Positions 47,370 through 60,300 of a DNA stretch of 64,000 nucleotides are shown here, in pieces. Positions within the stretch are counted from its first letter, which is position 1. Each line of letters opens with the position of its first letter. Under the pieces are notes generated by a model. It did no database searches. It worked only from the letters and a program-made list of their open reading frames with translations, and was not told the DNA's origin. The DNA is from Manihot esculenta (lineage: Eukaryota; Streptophyta; Magnoliopsida; Malpighiales; Euphorbiaceae): NCBI RefSeq assembly GCF_001659605.2, contig NC_035164.2, forward strand, positions 23,478,500 through 23,542,499. The letters run 5' to 3'. The position numbers were made by a program, and so were the translations under genes.

Positions 47370-49357
47370 TTCTCATAATGAAAACCATGAGTTGGAGCAA
47401 TGTTCCTTGATTTCCATCTTCATAAGGATAGGGTCGTCCCTTATTTACACTCTCAATCTCATTTTTTAGTTGCCGACACTCTTTTGTCGTATGATTATGA
47501 TTTTCGTGAAAATGGTAGTACTTAGTCCTATCTCATTTCTCTGCTTTTTCGAGATTGAGCTTGGGCAACCATCTGGTTTCTTTGTCATTCTTTCTGATCC
47601 ATATTAAGATACGAGTATGTGAGTCATTCAACGGAGTATAATTTTTATACTTACTTTAGTTGTCCCTTCTTCGAGAGATGGGATAACTCTTATGATCTCT
47701 TTCATATTCTCGCCTCTCGAGTTTTTGATTTTGCTTTTGGTTCGCCCTCTTATCCTCTTTTAATGCTTGGACTTCGTCATCTAACCTAATATACTTTTGA
47801 GCTTTATCTATCAACTATTGATACGTCGCGACCATATTTTTAATCAAAGAATCCATGAATTTGACGTTTTGTATTCCTTTCTTTAATACTTCACACGCTA
47901 TTTCGTAATTTAATTCTTTCACCTATATGGCTTCAGCATTGAACCGTGAGATAAAACTTTTTAAAGACTCGCTATCTTCTTGGTGGATCTTCTGCAAGTC
48001 AAAGAAATATTTTTTAGGAGGTATATATATAATAAATTTGGATTTAAATAATATAGCAAACTGTGTGAAGTTTTAAATTAAACCTGAATTCAGATGTTGG
48101 TACCATTTCTACGCCAAACCTATGAGTGTTAATAGAAACATTCGGTATAATACAAAGTTATTGACATCCTGAAGTTGCATGGTTATCCTAAAAATTTTCA
48201 GGTGGCTTCTAGGATCTGTTGCTCCATCATATTTGTTCAAGTTAGGCAGCTTGAACTTGGTTGGGAAGGTTTATGCTAAAATTTCTTCTGAAAGAGGCAA
48301 GGTGCCATCTAAGCCAAACTCTTTCTCTTGTTCCTTTTGGTATCTTTGCACGGTCTATACTAACTTTCAATTGATGCCTTTTGGAGTTTCGTCTGATTCA
48401 TCTTCAGATTCGGCCTTTCCCTTAGGCCGCCTTTTGACCGCTTCTGTCCGAGCCCTTGGAGTATCTACAGAGGCTTCCTCCCTTCTTTCGAGAGCCATGT
48501 GCAATGCCTCCTCCTGTGCCTTGTACTGCCCAAGAATAGCCTGCAACCTTTAGATGTATTGGAGCATCTGCTTGTTATTTAAATTATTAAGGTCCGCTTC
48601 ATTGACTATTGGAGACGTGTTTTGTCCATTGTCAGGAGTAGAAGAAATGATGACACCCTCGTTGGTGGCGATATTAGCAGCAGTTCGCAAATTATTGGCC
48701 ATTTTGAAAGTGGAAGGAGAGAGAGGTATTCTTCTATGAGAGAAATAATAGGAGATCGGTCGTAATCCAAATGAATAGAGAGGATTCAAAGGATTTTCCG
48801 GCAATGAAACTAAATGATATTGCAGAAAATATATTGTTGACGTGGCTGAAATGGAATGATGCTGTAATTGGATAGACTTATAAAAGAGAGAATGTGAGGT
48901 GGTGGATGCCCACGACAACCACTCTGACGCTCAAGTTAGTATACTGAAAAGAGAGTGAATGTAATGAATTGCTTAGACCTTTTGTATGAGAGAGAATATA
49001 ACTACATTTGCCTCTGTAATTCTTTCCCTTTTATACTGTAAGAAGGTAGAGACAAATATAACATTTTCCAATAATCCGGCAATGATATAGTTAGCTTATT
49101 GATAAGGAATTTTCACTAGCTAATTGGTCGAAAATTCCGTAATCGCAGACATAATGAGAATACACTGAATTGTGCTTGATAATGGTAACTTTGTGCCGAG
49201 ACTTGCCTTGTCGAGAGGAGGGCAAGTCTTGTTGATAAATCAGATATTAAGGTATTTGGGTCTTCCTTTTCTCAGACTAGACCGCATTTTCTACTTATCA
49301 AACTTTTGTTACGTGACCCTATCTTGTGGTGACAGCTCGTGACTTACCTTAAACAAT
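47370..49357 (-). mobile_element. Ty3/gypsy remnant near gene E (LTR, PBS-like site, Gag)
   Basis: On the minus strand: LTR-like DNA from about 49357 to 48825, the primer-site-like TTTAGTTTCATTGCCGG, then Gag from about 48700 (MANNLRTAANIATNEG) to about 47380, ending with the KYYHFHENHNHTTKECRQLK box (about 47520-47460) typical of plant gypsy Gag. Stops and frame breaks make it inactive. The first part is shared with 27419-28147. Confidence 0.65.
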
Positions 49358-52147
49358 TGTTATGTAATATCACTATCATAATTCCTAATTTAAAATCTAA
49401 AATTTATAATTTAAAAATACATAGATTTAAAGATTCATATGGATTTATATTTTAAAGTAAAGATTAATTAAGACTATATTTGTTATCAAATCCATACTTT
49501 AAAGTAAAGATTAATTAAGACTATATTTGTTATCAATCGTTGGAGTATATAGTTAAATAGAATTACAAATATGCTTATGTGAATTTAAACAAAAGGTAAA
49601 ATATATAAGTAAGTAACACTTGATATGGTCTACGTACCGATTTAAATTAGTAAAATTTATTTTAAAGATTTTACTATAATTATAATAAATATAAAAGTTT
49701 GAGTGTATCAATTTTCTAGCAAAATTTAGATGTTGTTGATTTAGAAAAAAATAATATTGATTGATATTTTCTTATTTTGTGTAGTTTTTAATAAGTTTAT
49801 TATGTTATTTAGATGATTTTAGTGGGTTTTCAGATTTTAATTTAATTATATGTTAAATTATTTTTTTATTTGGAGATCTTAAATTGTAAAAATTATTAAA
49901 ATTATAATTTTTTATATTAATTTCTGCCAGCGATGCATATCAGATCATTGTAGTATTTGATTAGATTGACAAAAATAAAAAAAAATGTAAAATTAAAATT
50001 TATTTGTTGATTATTTTTTATTACAATTCTCTTGTGAATTGAATTAATTTTTTTTAAATTCAATTTTTTATTTATTTTATAAACAAAGGAACATGTTCGT
50101 GAGCCTAGTACAGGTCGAGTTGAGATTAAATATTAAAAGCATGTTTTTTAATGGATTTTTTTTTTTGGCTCAACCTATTTTAAAATTAAATCTGTTCGGG
50201 TCGCGGAACGGGTCGAACAGCCTATTTTGACGTCTTTGTTTTTGGTATGGAACTTATATCCTGTATGAAAAAAAATTATAAAATAATAGAATTCTTCTAT
50301 TTAATTTTTTAAATAAAGTAATAATAAATTTAAATTAATTTATTCTTTTTATTATTCCTATTATTTTTAAACTAAATATAAACATTTATTTTACACTCAT
50401 AAACTTAATCGGATGATAAATATATTTGAGTAAATATGAGAGATTTTATATTCTATTCTCACAATTTCTAATCTCATTTTAAAAAAATATTTATTTTATA
50501 AATAATAATTATTTTTATCATATTAAAAATATTTTTTAAACATCATTATTAATATTTTTATAATATTTAATATCTAAACTTTACATAATTTTTTTACCAT
50601 TAAAAAGTTTAAATTAAGATGGAAAACCTTTTATAAAAAATTAAAAATAATATAAATAAATTTTTAATAATTAATACTTAACATTAAATTAAATTTTAAA
50701 AATAAAGTTATTAAGTAACAAGACATAATAAATTTGAGGTTAAAATAAACAAAAACAATTAAGGAATACAAGGAAAGGAAAGGAAAATGGAGTTCTCGAG
50801 GCTGTAATTTTGATACAAATAATCTTAATTTAAATTATTTCTTGCAAAATCTTTATAATTTTAATAAATTTTACCGTAAATTCAAAATCAATTCTCATGA
50901 GAATTCAAAAAAATTGAAATTTTATATTTTTACCAAACACAAAAATTAAAAAAAATAATTTATTTAAATTATTTTAAAATTTATCATTTCAAATAAAATT
51001 TAATGATTTATTTTTCTGGGAAAAAATTCTTTGTTTTTTTAAACTATTAAATAGAAATAAAAGGCAAATTTTTTCATCATTTTTCGATTTTAATTAATTT
51101 TTTAAATTTTATTAATTTTAGCTTAATTAGTTAATTATAGCCTACAGTCAAAATTACAATTGAGATTATCGGTTGACATTTTATATTATCTTATTATTTT
51201 AATTATAGAATTAATTAATTTTGGTATAAATAACTCAAACTTAGTATTTAATACAATAAAATTAAAATTTGTTTTCTTGGAATAATAAAAATAATCCTTT
51301 GCGTATCTTTTCTTTAAAACGTGGGTATATAATTTATTTGTAAATTTTTAATTTTAAAAATTTTAATTATTTTAATTTAATTTGATTTTGATAAAAAAAA
51401 TTATAAAATAAAATTAAGCTGATTAATAATAATAGTATATTATTTTTAAAAATAAAAAGAAATTAAATTATAATAAAAATTAAAATATTTTAATTAAATT
51501 TTAAAATATTAAAAATAAAAAATAAAAAATTTAATCGATTCAATTTAATTTAATTTTTATTTAAATTTATTTAATTTAATTTTTATAAATAATAAAATAT
51601 TAATTTTTAATTTATTTAATTAAATAATAAAATATTTAATTCAATAAATAATAAAATAGTGGATGATGGATGTTAACTCCTACACAGAGAGCAAAAGTTA
51701 CCAAGCCAGGCCGTAGGAGTTCATCAGTTTCTATATGTCGTGTGGAGAGCAACGGTAGACGATGAGGAAAGAAAATTGTTGATGAAAAATAAAATATTAA
51801 AATATTATTTCCCCCTAATTTTAAGTATGATTAAATGAATTATTCCACATCAACATATTTAAAGAGATTACTGTAAAAATCTCTCAATCTAAGAGCGTGA
51901 GATACCATGGTCTTACAATCTTAATTTTACACTCTTATTTGAAAAGTGTGAAACTATAAAATATTTTTATAATTAATTAAATAAATATTTTCAATTTTCT
52001 TAAAAATATATACTAATATAAATAAATACCCAATTTTAAATGATACACAGATTCAAACAAGAGTAGTAAGATTGAAAGAAAAGTAAAGACCCATCACTTA
52101 ACAGACCATAATATATATAAGCAATCAATGAACCAACATTGAAGTGA
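49358..52147. other. AT-rich 3' flank of gene E
   Basis: No gene. It parallels the flank of D at first, then, from about 50640, the flank of C (8936 onward). A small local duplication of AAAGTAAAGATTAATTAAG lies near 49455 and 49501. Confidence 0.5.
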
Positions 52148-54290
52148 TTACGAAATGTTAAGCTTTCCAAGACCCAAATCCTCCTTGTAGAGTTTCCAGC
52201 GAACATTAGCTAATGCAAGTTTCTCTTGAGCTCCAACCCAATTCACATTAGCCTGCTTGATTTCACTTTCTAGTTTTTTCCATTCTTCTAAATCTTTGGA
52301 AGCTTCTTTATTGCTTTTCTCCAACTCAACCAAAACAGACTTCTTTCGAGCAACAACAACCTCCTTCTGTTTAATTAAGAGTTGAATTTCAGCCTCTAAT
52401 TTTTCTTCTTCTGTTGAAAGTCTTAAGAATTCAGCCTCTTTGGAACTTAGCTCCTCATGCCTCTGTGCCAATTTTGCATCAAGATCAGCAGTTTTCTCTG
52501 ACAGAGATGTTCGACGAGCTTGAGCAGTTTCTGCAGTGGTTATAACCATAGGAACACTCTCTTTAAATTCTGCTAAGCAAGAAAGAAGACCTTGCAAAAT
52601 TGTCTTCTCATTCAAATCCTTACTATGTTGAATGAGTGTAAGGATAATTCCCTCAATATTGCCATAGGCATTAGCTAGTTGTATAGCTTCTAATGGCATA
52701 TTAAGGAACCCTTTTAATGCTTCTTTTTGTTGCTGAACATCAGGTTTAGATGCTTGGTTTGACATGGAGGTTTCGCTGCTCATAGTTCTAGTCCTGCTTG
52801 CAAGTTCTGTCAAGAGACCTTTAGATGTTGCATGCACATCTTGGGAAGATTTTACAGGCTCAGAGGGAGGATCCTGCCATGCAAACAAAACAGATACTGA
52901 AACTTTAAAATATCAGATTTAGGTGACAAAGGCAAAACATCTGTGTAGTTTTCTATTTGAGTAGGACTGTAGAAGGCGGAGGAATCCGCCTGATTCAATT
53001 TTAAATCGGACTGATCAACTGCTCACCCTAAAAATAATTACCTTTGGAAGAATCTTTGTCTCAACAGTCACTGAAGGAGGAGGTGATGACTTGATGACTT
53101 CCTTATCACTGGTGGGAGTAGCAGTAGCTTGAATGCCTTCTTTGGTCTGGTTCAGTGGTTTAGTGTCTACTTTTGCTTTAGTATCAACTACTTTTTCAGA
53201 TGAAGGAACCTGGCTTGTTGGTGGTGCAGCCACTGGCTCAGATGGTTTAGTTTCATCCTTAGCCTCTTGCTTTTTAGGTTCAGGCTTTGAGTAATGCTTG
53301 ACACTACGAACAAGAATCTCAACTTCAAGTATAAGGGTGTCGCCCACAAGATAACCTTCAGCAGAATTTTTTATTTTGCTAAGAGGAATAAAAGATGTGA
53401 AACCCCAATCTTTATCAAATGCTTTGAATACATGTTCTGTATCTGCAAAAACATGAGAGGAAAATACAGTGTTATGGGCATTCTTAGCACAATCTAAAAA
53501 TTTTAATTTTTAGACTAAATTGAGATTAAATTGACACTTTTAGGTTAATTTGAATAAAAATGTAAAATGGGCTGAATTAAACACACTCAATAAATATAGG
53601 GGTGGAATTGAAATTTAATCTTTTTTATTTGGACAAAGATAGATAAACAGATAAATATTGGTGTGTATATGTAAATATGCTAAATGAGAGTACATTTTCT
53701 AACAGTTAGACTGTTATTGATTTGATTAACAACTGCAAGGTTAAATTCTGCATCTCTGCTCCATCCTTGCGGCAAACTTGTTGAGTCAGCGACTTCCAAG
53801 TACATTGATAAATAATCCACTTTATTTCCTTTGGGGAAAACAAGCAAACACCTGCCAAAAAAAGTAAAAAGGGAAAATAATATTTATTCTGTATAAATTT
53901 AATTTTATAAAAAATTTAAAATTAAGAGATTAATTGATAAGTATTCTCATATTAAAAATATTATATTAAATATATCAAAATCTACATGAGATTTTAAAAA
54001 AAATATACTAATTATTTGTCCTATGAATTTATTAATAAATTTTTTAAAATATTAAAAATATTTTAATATATTTTTTAAAATTATAAAAATTAATTAATTA
54101 ATTTTTCATTTTAACCTCAATTGCATCAGAAAGATAAAAATAAATAAATAAATAATAATTTGAGGAGAAGAGATGAAGGATACCATTGACAACCGCCAGC
54201 ATAGAAAACCTCAGAATGAAGTTCTTTTGGAGTCAATGTGGAGAAATTGTTAATTCTCCACGTGAATTTAAATGGAGTTGCATCCCCCAT
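52148..54290 (-). CDS. MATH domain and coiled-coil protein, copy E (four coding exons, 463 aa)
   Basis: Coding exons: 54290-54184, 53851-53694, 53442-53042 and 52873-52148, joining to 463 codons plus stop. The MATH domain, linker and coiled coil are laid out as in gene C, with exon 3 like C (KQEAKD, SEKVVD, TSDKE). The last base of exon 2 (53694) is T where C and D have G, giving AAAAT|GTACTC; the donor GT is intact but weaker and the split codon becomes Tyr instead of Asp. Retrotransposon element 2 sits in intron 1 between this exon set and the expected promoter, so expression from the native promoter must cross an insert of nearly 10 kb. Probable gene, activity uncertain. Confidence 0.82.
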
Positions 54291-54307
54291 GTTAATTGCT
54301 CTAATTC

Positions 54308-54823
54308 CTGCATAATAAAAAAATTCACTTTTATTATTTAAAATAAAAAAATATCAATTCTTTGTAATTTAAAAAATTGATTTTAAAAAAAATTAAAATC
54401 TTATATAATTTTATAAAAATTCATTTAAATTATTTTTCATAAAATGAATAGGATAAAGTTAATTATTTTGATAATAATAATAATAAATTAATGCAAATAA
54501 TTCAAAATAGTTATAATTATAAAATATTTTGATAATAATGACCGTACGACCACTGTCGCTCCAATCATAGTCGAATTTTATAGGAGATTGAGACCCACAA
54601 CTCATTAAAATTCACTATATAAATTAGCTTATTAGTGCGCAATTCAATCCACGATCGAGTAGGCCGGACCGATCAGGATCCGAACTCATCAAAGAGGGAT
54701 CCAGCTCATTTGACACGCGACGGAACAGTAGGGGAACGAACCTGACTATACCACGGTCTTATCAGTACGAGCGCTAAAAGGAATTAAATGATCGTTTGAT
54801 GATGGGAAAAGGGAGATACATTC
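54308..54823 (-). other. Remaining part of intron 1 of gene E
   Basis: Homologous to intron 1 of C and D from the acceptor TGCAG at 54308 up to the element 2 insertion point. The last five bases, CATTC (54819-54823), should recur after the element outside the window as the target duplication. Confidence 0.6.
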
Positions 54824-57078
54824 TGTAATACCCGGCTAGACTCCGGTATCGGAATTCCTACCGTCCGGTGGAATCTCGGATGTCGGAGACCTCTAGAAGG
54901 GTAGAATCATGTTTTATGAAATGTTTTCATGTTTTTAATGGTTTTGAGTATGAAATTGAATGAGTTTTTACAAGAAAAGTCCTTGGAGGAAAACCCAGGT
55001 TCGGCCGCCGAAAGTCAAGTTCGGCCGCCGAACATGCATGCGTTTTGGAGGCATGTTAGGCCCCCGAAAGCATGAGTGAGGGAAGTCCAGGTTCGGCCGC
55101 CGAACCTCATGTTCGGCCGCCGAACATGGCATGCATGCGGAGGCACATTCGGCCCCCGAACGTGGTCTGGCCAGCCACTATAAAAGGGTCCCTTAGCCGA
55201 AAACGGGCGAGCTTTTCCCCATTTTCGGCCAAGGTGAGCTTTCCGCCGTCCCTCACCCATTTTTGATGTTCTTCCTCTAAATCTTTCAAGATTTTCACTT
55301 GTTTTCACTTGGTTTTGAAGATTTAAACTTTTGAAACAAGTTTTGGAGCTTTGGGAACCCAGGAGCTCATTTTCGTGGATCTCCAAGTTTAGGTCGTCTC
55401 TCTCTCGATCTTCAAGAGGTAAGAGCCGATCTTAAGCTCCTTGAATGTTTTAAGCAAGTTTTTATGAGTTCTATGGGTAGAAATGCATGCTAGGTTAATG
55501 TTGATGTTTTGAACAATGTGTGTGGATTTTGTGTGTTTGAAGTGTTGTAGTTGGGGTATATGACTGCTTGAGACCCCTAGGAACTTGTATGCATGTTTTA
55601 GTTGAGATTTATGCATGATTTAAGGTTTGGAGGCGAAATGTGCAAAGGGAGCCAAGTTTCTGCCCTTGGCAGAAACCAGGTTCGGCAGCCGAAGGCACTT
55701 TCGGCCGCCGAACATGGTTGGGAAGGCAGCCCTTTGGCTGCCGAAGTTGCCCCCGAAAGGGAGACTTTCGTCTCTGTCGGGCAGTTTCGGCCGCCGAAAG
55801 TGCCGCCGAACATGCATGAGTTTCGTCTCTGTCTGGGAGTTTCGGCCGCCGAAGGTGCCGCCGAACTTGCCTGACTTTCGGCTCTGGAGGGACTTTCGGC
55901 CGCCGAACCTGCCGCCGAAAGTGCCCTGTTCAGCCATTTCTTGCATGTTTTTATGTGATGTTTTCAGGATGCTTTAGGGGGTTTTTGGGGAGTAGATTAG
56001 AGTTATGTTCTAGCATGTTTGGTCCCTCATTTGAGTCCACCTGTGTAGGTTCGGACCCGAGGAACCGAGGACCCCAGCAGTGAGTTCAGCTGCTTTGGTG
56101 TTGTCAGAGTCAGCCAGAGGTGAGTGGAACTAAACTTAATCTTTTAAATTAAATGTTTTATCATGTTTCATGCATCATGATTATGCAATAGGATGATTGC
56201 ATTAGTATTCACGAATATGCCGCATTGCATCGATTGTTGTTGATGTGGGTGAATGTTGGATGACCCAATTAGTCCATGACAGGAAGACCAGGACCCCATT
56301 CTACGGCCTGGCACGGAAATGAAAGACCAGGACCCCATTCTACGGCCTGGCACGATTGTGGACTCGAAGACCAGGAGCCCAGAGGAGGCCCTGGGATAAT
56401 GGTAAGTAATGTATGTATGACAGGAAGACCAGGACCCCATGCTACGGCCTGGCACTATGTTAGCTTGGACTAATTGGTGACAAGTTCACCCAACCCTTAT
56501 GTGAATTGTTTGTGTTATGATGCATTCCATTTGAGCATAGTGTTAATGTGTTTTACTAGCTCTACTCACTGGGCTTTTAGCTCACCCCTCTCCCTTTACC
56601 CCCAGGCTTGCAGGTACAGTATAGTGCGGGAGTCCGGATAGAGTAAAGAAGTCATGCTTATGTAATAGCTAGCAATGGACATGATCAAATTGTAATGTAA
56701 AAGTATTAATCAGTATAGTTATGAGATGATGTTTATGGATGTTAGAGGTGTGCTTGACCATAGATTGTTGTATCCCTTTTAAACATGATCTTAGAGATTT
56801 ATATGATGTTTATGTATACCAACTCAACAGATGTTATGTTGCCCATTGGGGGCACAGATGAGATCCCACAGAGGGATCAATGTTATGTTAATGTTATGCA
56901 CAGGTTGAGTTTGGTTGATGTTCATGGAAAGAAAAGTTTTAATTTTTATGCATGTTGTTGATCATGTATGGGATTATACAGGTTCACAGGTTTTATGTCA
57001 GGCTTGCTACGGGTCCCGGCGGCCTTAAGTCGACCCGGATCCTAGCGCCGGTAGCGGTCCGATTTTCGGGTCGTTACA
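54824..57078 (+). repeat. 5' LTR of element 2 (2255 bp)
   Basis: Begins TGTAATACCCGGCTAG, ends GGGTCGTTACA. Contains 13-mer arrays at 54998-55165 and 55678-55925, TATAAAAG at 55179, donor AAGAG|GTAAG at 55419, acceptor TGTGTAG ending 56048, donor CAGAG|GTGAGT at 56120, stem-loops at 56286-56455, and acceptor GCTTGCAG ending 56613. Confidence 0.93.
56286..56455 (+). repeat. Tandem stem-loop array in the element 2 LTR (four units)
   Basis: Four units with stem CCAGG/CCTGG: 56288 with 56307, 56327 with 56346, 56371 with 56390, and 56429 with 56448. Three share the loop ACCCCATTCTACGG or its one-base variant; the third has a different loop but the same stem. Units open GACCAGG and close CCTGGCAC. 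The 3' LTR holds the same array from 63914 to the window edge, with one stem base changed (CCTGT) in its first unit. Confidence 0.78.
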
Positions 57079-57081
57079 GAA

Positions 57082-57093
57082 TGGTATCAGAGC
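57082..57093 (+). other. Primer binding site of element 2
   Basis: TGGTATCAGAGC, complementary to the 3' end of initiator methionine tRNA, three bases after the LTR end. Confidence 0.9.
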
Positions 57094-57350
57094 CCTAGGT
57101 TCATATGGTCGGACCTAGAGTGTCGGGCTCATAGAGGTTATAGAAAGTCAAGCACAATAGGAAGATCATGTCCACTAGGATAGGATGTGGAGTCCTGTCT
57201 TGCATGATGATGTGAAATGCCATGACTTTATGCATGTGCATTAATGATATGCTATGATATGTGATGTATGTGATGCGGGTTCATGTGTGCCCACATGAAC
57301 CATATGATGCTAACGTTGCTTGTGATGCGTACTGTTTTTCAGAAAACAGG

Positions 57351-60300
57351 ATGAGAGGAACTCGTCGATCAGCAAGATTGACTGGAGTACCACCTGAGGA
57401 TGAGGGCATGAGCGCCCGTCCTCCTACATTGCCTAGGGCAATGTCAAGCAGGTCCAACAGGGACAGAGCAGTAAGAGACCCTAGAAGGTCGTTGGATCTG
57501 GGTAGAAGCAGATCAGTCAGAGGAACTGTTCAGGGAGGAGCGTCAGAGGATATGGGGGATGATATGGACGTAGAACAGAGGAGGGATGGCAGTTTGGGAG
57601 TCAGTATGTCAGAAGAAGGAGTGGGAGAGTCCCAAGGAGGCACTCAGGCCTCGGGATTTATTCAGCCACCTCACTACCCACATTTCGCACAACATCCCGG
57701 GTATTCGATGGGAGGTACATCGGATTACCCTAGTTTCACCCCTTATCCCACACAGATGCCATACCCACCATACTACCCACCGTACTCTCAGTACCCAATG
57801 TATCCACCTCCACCCTATTATCCAAGTCCAGCAAACCCTACCTCAGAAAATGTTGCACCACCTCCACCACCTGCAGAACCAGCAGCCCCAGTTGCTCAAC
57901 CACCTAGACCTAGCTCAGCCAGTGGGAGCAAGGTTAAGATGACAGACTATATGAAGCTGGGTGCTCCCCAGTTTGAAACCGGTAATGATCCGTTCGTGTA
58001 CTTGGAGCGGGTCAAGGCAATTACAGACGAGATAGGGGCGGATGACAGTAGAGCCATTCAGATGGCCGGGTTCACGCTTAAGTGCAAAAAGGCACGGGAG
58101 TGGTTCAAAAATTATGTGAACCCGAGAGTGGACAACATGACTTGGGAAGAGTTTGCAAACGAGTTTGCAGGATGGGCTTTTCCTGATAGTTCAAGGGAAT
58201 TGAAGATGATAGAATTCGAGCAGTTGAGGCAAACTGATGACATGAGTGTAGACGAATATACTGACAGGTTTATGGAGTTGCTGCCATTTGCTGGGCAGGA
58301 CCTTAGCACAGACCAGAAGAAGTCGAGGAGGTATATCATGAAGCTCCATCCCAGGTATTCCTCCTTGGTACAGTCAGCAGATAGAGAGAGTTTTCACGCC
58401 ATAGTAGATATGGCTAGGAGAATGGAAGCTAGTGCCATCATTCAGGGGACAGTTAAGCAGACAGTGGCACAAGCTTCTGGTTCTAAAACTCCGGGTGGGG
58501 GAAGGTTTGATCCCTCTACCTTGAGTGCAGCAACTTCAGGCAGTAAGAGATGGGGTAAACCCAAGGGTAAGAAAAACAAGTTCTGGAGTAAAGTCAAGTC
58601 CAGTCTGGGATTTGGGAGTGGCTCAAGCTCTGGTGCGGATAACGCAGTTTGTGCGAGGTGTGGTAAGCCACACAAGGGAGTATGTCGGTTTGGGACGAAC
58701 GCCTGCTTCAGATGTGGTCAGGAGGGGCATATAGCTCGAGACTGTCCAAGAGCGGCCCCAATGGCTCAGTCCCAGCAGACAGCTTCAGGCAGTGTAGCGC
58801 AGCCAGCAGCTCCAGCCATGACTCAGGCCAGTGGCAGAGGCAGAGGGAGAGGAGCAGCCTCTTCTTCAGCGGGTTACAGAGGTGAAGGTCCATCAGCCCC
58901 AGCACGGATCTTCACAATGACACAGCAGGAGGCAGACGCATCCAACACCGTGGTGGCAGGTAATCTCGTCATAGGTTGTTCGGATGTTTATGTATTGATG
59001 GACCCTGGTGCATCTCATTCTTTTATTGCTCCGAGGGCCGTAGAGAGGTTGGGATTGATGACTTCCGGGTTAGAGTGTCCTCTCTGGGTCAGTGGACCCA
59101 AGTGTGATCCATCAGTGGCAGAGTCAGTCTGTCAGTGTAGTCCAGTTTTTGTTGAGGGGAGATGCATGTCCGCCGACCTAGTGGTTCTAGATTTGACAGA
59201 TTTTGACGTCATTCTAGGGATGGACTGGTTATCTACCCATGGTGCTACCTTGGACTGCAGGGACAAGGTAGTCAGGTTCAGAGTTCAGGATGGATCAGAG
59301 GTTGTCTTCAGAGGAGACAGGAGGGGTACACCTAGAGGTATGATCTCAGCTCTTCAGGCTCGTAGGTTGCTTAGGAGGGGATGTCAGGGGTATTTGGCTC
59401 ATGTGAGAGAGCTTAGTGGTCAGGTCAGAGAGCCCGCCTCGGTGCCAGTGGTTAGAGAGTTCTTAGATGTGTTCCCAGACGAGCTGCCAGGTTTACCACC
59501 TGCTAGGGAGATAGAGTTCGAGATAGAACTGATGCCTGGAACCCGACCGATCTCTATCCCTCCCTACAGGATGGCGCCAGCAGAATTGAAGGAGTTGAAG
59601 GAGCAGTTACAGGAGCTGGTAGACAAGGGCTTCATCCGACCGAGTACCTCACCCTGGGGTGCTCCAGTTTTGTTTATGAGAAAGAAGGATGGATCCCTTA
59701 GACTTTGTATCGACTACAGGCAGTTGAACAAAGTCACTACCAAGAACAAATACCCATTGCCAAGGATCGACGATCTATTCGACCAGCTAGCAGGAGCGGG
59801 TTGTTTCTCCAAAATAGATCTGAGATCCGGGTATCATCAGTTGAGGATCAGGGAAGAGGATGTGCCAAAGACGGCTTTCAGGACCAGATATGGGCATTTT
59901 GAGTTCCTTGTGATGCCGTTCGGGTTAACTAACGCCCCTGCAGCATTCATGGACCTCATGAACAGAGTGTTTAGCCAGTACCTGGATCACTTTGTTATTG
60001 TCTTCATAGATGATATCTTAGTGTATTCCAGGAATGCAGAGGAGCATGCCCATCATCTGCGGTTGGTTTTGCAGACCTTGAGGGAACATGGCTTATATGC
60101 CAAGTTCTCCAAATGTGAGTTCTGGTTGAGGAGCATTTCGTTCTTGGGGCATGTAGTGTCAGAGAATGGGATTGAGGTAGACCCCAAGAAGACAGAGACT
60201 GTGGCTAACTGGCCTCGACCCACTTCAGTGACAGAGATCAGGAGTTTCTTGGGTTTGGCAGGTTACTACAGGAGGTTCGTTCAGGACTTCTCAAGGATAG

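Noticed and set aside
56286..56455. Stem-loops as possible tRNA or microRNA genes
   Set aside because: The stems are only 5-6 bp with no cloverleaf and no long precursor hairpin. They are repeated LTR structures.
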